DNA of 64,000 nucleotides, taken from positions 155,592-219,591 of the forward strand of contig JBCBRS010000004.1 of assembly GCA_039819545.1 (NCBI GenBank), in the 5' to 3' direction. The DNA comes from CALLPQ01 sp039819545. GTDB taxonomy: Bacteria; Pseudomonadota; Alphaproteobacteria; Caulobacterales; Parvularculaceae. Of this stretch, positions 60,390 through 64,000 are shown in pieces. The notes beneath the pieces were generated by a model, which saw only the letters and a program-made list of their open reading frames with translations, did no database searches and had not been told where the DNA came from. A program made the position numbers and the translations under genes. The first letter of the stretch is position 1; the number at the start of each line of letters is the position of its first letter.

Positions 60390-60420
60390 TTGTTAGGGTT
60401 ACCGAGCGGCGAGGCGTCCT

Positions 60421-61251
60421 ATGGGTTTTTTTTCTTTTGGAACGAGCGAGCAAACGGGCTTTCAGCTCCAACCCATGCAACGCCGCCATGTGGATGCGGC
60501 GCTGGAGATTATCTTTGACCATGACGAGGATGATGGCGAAGCGGCCGCAGAAACTTTTCAGGGCGACCTTTCTGCCTTTCATGTGGTGGAAATTGACCGC
60601 ACGCTGGCGGGCCTGACCGGTTATGCACGCATTATGGAGGCCCCCACATCGGCGTGGCTGTCCTGGACCTATGTGGCCGAGCCCTTTCAACAGCAGGGCA
60701 TCGGCACGTTTCTGGTAACCAGCCTGTCGCAAATCCTTAAACGCAAAAAAGTCGAACGGCTGTTTATTGCCACCAGCGACTATACCGAGGACGGGATTGA
60801 TCAGTATGCGGCCGCGCGCCGGTTTTATGAGCGTCTTGGGGCACGTTGCGATCTGAAGATCGACGATTTCTATCAGCCCGGCGAGGCAAAATATATTTAT
60901 CGATTAAGCCTCGGCGGTGAAGGCTTTGGCGACGGTGTCACCAGCATGGATCAGCCGGTGCGCTTTGTTGATATTGAGCCCATTGATGAAACCGATCTTG
61001 CCTTTGCGCTCATCTGGGAGCCAACCGCCGGGGATGAAGAAGAGCCCGATCGTGGCCTTGCGCCGCTGATTGAGGCAGCCCGGCAAGAAGGTGGGCACGC
61101 GCTTTTTGCCTCAATGCCTTATGCGCATTCAAGCGCGGCATCAGGCGCCCTTCAATCGGCGGGGTTACGCCAATTGGGTTCTGTCCTGGATTATTACGGC
61201 GTCGGCCAGAACGATCTCTATTGGGGCATGTCGTTGCGCGATGGGCGGTAA
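60421..61251 (+). CDS. Tandem GNAT-type acetyltransferase-like protein
   Basis: The 276-residue protein has an N-terminal GNAT domain (about 15-165) with the acetyl-CoA loop QQQGIGTFLV and the late block RRFYERLGARC. The C-terminal half (about 175-276) ends in GLRQLGSVLDYYGVGQNDLYWG, which resembles a second, degenerate GNAT half. It is divergent from the lipoprotein/spermidine-synthase pair and 51 bp upstream of speD, so acetylation of an amine such as a polyamine is a reasonable hypothesis. Substrate unknown. Confidence 0.87.
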   Translation: MGFFSFGTSEQTGFQLQPMQRRHVDAALEIIFDHDEDDGEAAAETFQGDLSAFHVVEIDRTLAGLTGYARIMEAPTSAWLSWTYVAEPFQQQGIGTFLVTSLSQILKRKKVERLFIATSDYTEDGIDQYAAARRFYERLGARCDLKIDDFYQPGEAKYIYRLSLGGEGFGDGVTSMDQPVRFVDIEPIDETDLAFALIWEPTAGDEEEPDRGLAPLIEAARQEGGHALFASMPYAHSSAASGALQSAGLRQLGSVLDYYGVGQNDLYWGMSLRDGR

Positions 61252-61301
61252 CGGCGCTTTTACCAGGGCGCGGTACCCTCCCCAAAAAAGAGTGCAAGCC
61301 T

Positions 61302-61751
61302 ATGGCATTATCGTCGCCCATCCAGAGAGATATCGACCCGGCGGATCAAACCGCGATCCGTCCTAATACAGATTACTTTCAGACCGAGGCGGGCAAGACG
61401 TTTGCCGGCACCCATCTTTTGCTTGATTTCTGGGGCGCAAGCCGGCTGACCGAGCCTGAGTTTATCGATGATACCTTGCGCGCAGCGGCGCTAGCCGCGG
61501 GCGCGACCATCCTCCACAGTCATATGCACCGGTTCAGCCCGTCGGGCGGGGTTACGGGTGTGGTTGTCCTGTCAGAATCGCATATCACGATCCACACTTG
61601 GCCGGAGCGTGACTTTGCCGCCATCGATATTTTTATGTGTGGCACATGCAAAGTTCGCGATGCCGTTCCTACGCTGAGGAATGCATTTCAACCGGGCCAG
61701 ATCTGTGTGCAAACTGAACGGCGGGGCATGATCCCCGCCGAGGGTGCATAG
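61302..61751 (+). CDS. speD: S-adenosylmethionine decarboxylase proenzyme SpeD
   Basis: The 149-residue proenzyme self-cleaves to form a pyruvoyl cofactor and decarboxylates AdoMet to the aminopropyl donor. The processing site LSESHITIHTWPE is present (cleavage expected between Glu92 and Ser93), as are a conserved Cys113 (IFMCG) and His74 or His76. The size fits the short bacterial/Thermotoga class. ATG 61302 is chosen because the longer frame enters the GNAT gene. Some SpeD homologues decarboxylate arginine or ornithine instead; this cannot be excluded here. Confidence 0.93.
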   Translation: MALSSPIQRDIDPADQTAIRPNTDYFQTEAGKTFAGTHLLLDFWGASRLTEPEFIDDTLRAAALAAGATILHSHMHRFSPSGGVTGVVVLSESHITIHTWPERDFAAIDIFMCGTCKVRDAVPTLRNAFQPGQICVQTERRGMIPAEGA

Positions 61752-61786
61752 GCAGCACCGAACAGCCACCTATTGTCATGAAATTT

Positions 61787-62998
61787 TTAACCCATGGCCT
61801 TCTGGAAGTTCTCATCAACCTTGTCGAGGAAGCCGGTGGTGGTCAGCCATTTTTGGTCAGCACCAATCAACAGGGCAAGGTCTTTTGTCATGAAGCCGCT
61901 CTCCACGGTGTTGATTACCGTTTTTTCTAGCGTGCTGGCAAACTCTATCAGGCGATCATTGCCATCGAGCTTGCCGCGATGGCCAAGACCGCGCGTCCAG
62001 GCAAAGATCGACGCGATGGAATTGGTTGAGGTTTCCTCACCGCGCTGGTGCTGGCGATAATGGCGGGTCACCGTGCCGTGCGCGGCTTCGGCTTCCATAA
62101 TTTTTCCGTCGGGCGTCAATAGGGCCGATGACATCAGGCCGAGGGAACCAAAGCCTTGTGCGACGGTGTCAGATTGTACGTCCCCATCATAATTCTTACA
62201 GGCCCATACATACCCGCCGGACCATTTCATACAGGCCGCAACCATGTCGTCGATCAGACGGTGCTCGTAGGTGGTACCAAGCTCGTCAAACTTGCTCTTG
62301 AATTCGGTGTCAAAAATTTCCTGAAAGATATCCTTAAACCGCCCATCATATTTCTTCATGATGGTATTCTTGGTGGATAGATAAACCGGGTATTTGCGCG
62401 ACAGGCCATAGTTCAAACAGGCGCGGGCAAAATCGCGGATCGACGCGTCAAGATTATACATGCCCATATAAACGCCGGAGGATGGGGCCTCGAACACTTC
62501 GTGCTCGATGGTCTCGCCATTTTCCCCTTCCCATTTCAGGGACAGCTTGCCCTGACCAGGAAATAGCATATCGGTCGCCCGGTACTGATCGCCAAACGCG
62601 TGGCGGCCAATCACGATGGGCTGGGTCCAACCCGGCACGAGCCGCGGGACCCGTTTGATGATGATCGGTTCACGGAAGACAACACCGCCAAGAATGTTCC
62701 GGATTGTCCCGTTGGGCGAGCGCCACATTTTCTTCAGGTTGAATTCTTCGACGCGGGCCTCATCCGGCGTGATGGTCGCGCACTTCACCGCAACGCCGTA
62801 TTTCTTGGTGGCTTCAGCCGCATCAATGGTGATCTGGTCATCGGTATCGTCGCGCGCTTCGATGCCCAGATCGTAATATTTCAGATCAATGTCGAGATAG
62901 GGGTGGATCAGCTTGTCCTTGATCATCTGCCAGATGATACGGGTCATTTCGTCCCCGTCCATCTCCACGACGGGGTTCTCGACTTTAATCTTATCCAT
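61787..62998 (-). CDS. icd: NADP-dependent isocitrate dehydrogenase
   Basis: The 403-residue enzyme converts isocitrate to 2-oxoglutarate in the citric acid cycle. It starts MDKIKVENPVVEMDGDEMTR, and includes the substrate loop SPNGTIRN and the metal/NADP region AEAAHGTVTRHYR. It is the eukaryotic-like homodimeric subfamily common in alphaproteobacteria. It is convergent with speD, with only 35 bp between stops. Confidence 0.97.
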   Translation of the reverse strand: MDKIKVENPVVEMDGDEMTRIIWQMIKDKLIHPYLDIDLKYYDLGIEARDDTDDQITIDAAEATKKYGVAVKCATITPDEARVEEFNLKKMWRSPNGTIRNILGGVVFREPIIIKRVPRLVPGWTQPIVIGRHAFGDQYRATDMLFPGQGKLSLKWEGENGETIEHEVFEAPSSGVYMGMYNLDASIRDFARACLNYGLSRKYPVYLSTKNTIMKKYDGRFKDIFQEIFDTEFKSKFDELGTTYEHRLIDDMVAACMKWSGGYVWACKNYDGDVQSDTVAQGFGSLGLMSSALLTPDGKIMEAEAAHGTVTRHYRQHQRGEETSTNSIASIFAWTRGLGHRGKLDGNDRLIEFASTLEKTVINTVESGFMTKDLALLIGADQKWLTTTGFLDKVDENFQKAMG

Positions 62999-63022
62999 GG
63001 GGTGCCTTCCTGAGAGTCTGCG

Positions 63023-63052
63023 CTTGTCTTGTGGGTGCTTGTCTTGTGGGTG
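63023..63052 (+). repeat. Tandem 15-bp duplication in the icd leader
   Basis: CTTGTCTTGTGGGTG occurs twice, back to back, 25-54 bp upstream of the icd start (read on the minus strand), followed by a partial third unit (CCTGTC). The copies are identical, suggesting a recent slippage or a short regulatory element. Confidence 0.8.
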
Positions 63053-63169
63053 CCTGTCGCCGCCCGGGTTGTTTCCATCCGCTTGGCCCGGGGCTATAGC
63101 ATTGGCCCCACGTTAAAAAAAGGGCCGGGCCTGCGCACGACGCAACACGAGCCCCGATTGCCGATTGCC

Positions 63170-64000
63170 ATGACCGATCCTGTTTCTCCACCATCGTTTT
63201 CGCCCGGTACGCCAAGTGATATCCCCCGCCACACAGGCCCGCAGACACAGCGCCGGGGGCGCGACCATGACGGTGTCCAGACCATGGGGCCGACACCGAT
63301 CTTTGTGCTTGTGGAACCACAAATGGGCGAGAATATCGGCGCGGCGGCGCGGGCCATGCTGAATTTTGGGGTTCGGGCCTTGCGTCTTGTCAATCCGCGC
63401 GACGGCTGGCCAAACCCGGCGGCTGGGGCCACGGCGGCGGGCGCCGCGGCGGTTGTAGATAACATCCGGGTCTTTGACACGACCGCTGAGGCCCTGGCCG
63501 ATTGCGCCTTTGTGCTGGCCACCACCGCGCGGAACCGCGAAATGCGCTTGCCGGTTCTGTCCCCCTCAGACGGTGCGGCTGCCATGGGCGCACGGCTCCA
63601 CAGCAAGACACCGCAACGATGTGCGATCCTCTTTGGCGGGGAGCGGGCGGGCCTGACCAGTGAAGATGTGGCCCGCGCCGATGGTATTCTGACGATCCCG
63701 GTAAACCCGGCGTTTGCATCGCTCAATCTGGCGCAGGCTGTGCTGGTGATGGCATATGAATGGGGACAGTTCTGTGCCCAGCAAGACGCCGCCACGATCA
63801 ACGGGTTCGATAGCCCGCTGACCGCCGAGCCACCGGCACCGGGCGACCAATTCGACCGCATGGTCGATCATCTGATCACTGAGTTGGACGATGGCGGCTT
63901 TTTCCACCCGCCGGAGAAAAAACGGCTGATGGTGCGCAACCTCACCGTTGCCCTGAAACGCGCGCAACTGACCGAAAATGAGGTTCAGACCTTTCGCGGT
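63170..64000 (+). CDS. trmJ: TrmJ-type tRNA/rRNA 2'-O-methyltransferase (C-terminus beyond window edge)
   Basis: The SPOUT-fold enzyme methylates ribose 2'-OH, in TrmJ at position 32 of certain tRNAs. Visible motifs are EPQMGENIGAAARAMLNFG (motif 1), LFGGERAGL and NPAFASLNLAQAV (motif 3, SAM knot). A disordered N-terminal extension of about 38 residues precedes the domain. ATG 63170 gives 277 codons to the right edge; the internal ATG at 63284 could start the protein directly at the domain. The gene is divergent from icd. Confidence 0.88.
   Translation, partial: MTDPVSPPSFSPGTPSDIPRHTGPQTQRRGRDHDGVQTMGPTPIFVLVEPQMGENIGAAARAMLNFGVRALRLVNPRDGWPNPAAGATAAGAAAVVDNIRVFDTTAEALADCAFVLATTARNREMRLPVLSPSDGAAAMGARLHSKTPQRCAILFGGERAGLTSEDVARADGILTIPVNPAFASLNLAQAVLVMAYEWGQFCAQQDAATINGFDSPLTAEPPAPGDQFDRMVDHLITELDDGGFFHPPEKKRLMVRNLTVALKRAQLTENEVQTFRG

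Noticed and set aside
63094..63861. 255-codon minus-strand frame near the right edge
   Set aside because: It is antisense to the TrmJ-type methyltransferase, whose motifs are clear; the frame is Ala/Ser/Arg-rich noise.

Overview
The window looks like the chromosome of a free-living, GC-rich alphaproteobacterium. The lineage is inferred from gene types and neighbourhoods rather than from rRNA, which is absent here. The markers are a class I lysyl-tRNA synthetase, an siroheme/sulfite-reductase operon carrying DUF2849 and DUF934, an MlaA/MlaC pair, lptC/lptA/lptB/rpoN, a metH that lacks its homocysteine domain, and a very large TonB-dependent receptor of the sphingomonad/caulobacter/parvularcula type. 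No tRNA, rRNA, CRISPR array, insertion sequence or prophage was recognised.

Layout. 0-5.3 kb: a TPP-riboswitch operon (MmcQ/YjbR protein, small acidic protein, thiC, P-loop kinase-like gene cut by the window edge), a Zn-ribbon methyltransferase, a second MmcQ/YjbR copy and small membrane proteins. 5.5-10.2 kb: gamma-glutamyltransferase, a proton-coupled peptide transporter and an alpha/beta hydrolase. 10.4-13.6 kb: rpoN, lptB, lptA. 13.7-21.6 kb: an accessory block that separates lptA from lptC. Its minus strand carries, in transcription order, a Crp/Fnr regulator, a membrane TIR-TPR protein, an unknown protein and a class III nucleotidyl cyclase with a TPR-like N-terminus and a Rossmann-like centre. 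Its plus strand carries a Sel1/peptidoglycan-binding membrane protein, a Cys-Cys-rich lipoprotein and a small exported protein. 21.6-26 kb: lptC, hisI and two unrecognised membrane proteins. 26-32 kb: a LysR regulator divergent from the assimilatory sulfate operon (cysG, DUF2849, cysI, DUF934, cysH).

32-36.4 kb: TerB/J-domain protein, M23 peptidase, an AT-richer pocket of unknown genes and a TerB protein. 36.6-43.2 kb: lysS, then a methionine-cycle operon (ArsR-methyltransferase regulator, metF, metH) whose promoter carries a near-ideal palindromic operator. 43.4-45.3 kb: mlaA and mlaC for phospholipid trafficking. 45.7-49.8 kb: a 1089-residue TonB receptor and rpsD. 50-54.3 kb: the tesA/ybbA/ybbP-type esterase and ABC exporter locus. 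54.4-57.9 kb: MATE exporter, DUF2306 protein, flavin monooxygenase. 57.9-61.8 kb: a membrane-embedded spermidine-synthase-like protein, a lipoprotein, a tandem GNAT protein and SpeD, arranged around a divergent promoter. 61.8-64 kb: icd and a TrmJ-type RNA methyltransferase cut by the window edge.

The strongest candidate for an undescribed system is the Crp / TIR-TPR / unknown / cyclase cassette at 13.7-18.8 kb. It contains a likely maker and a likely reader of a cyclic nucleotide next to a TIR protein that keeps the position of the NADase glutamate. Secondary leads are the TPP riboswitch whose first gene is a YjbR-family protein, the SpeD/membrane spermidine-synthase cluster, and a strongly structured intergenic region at 18.9-19.1 kb.
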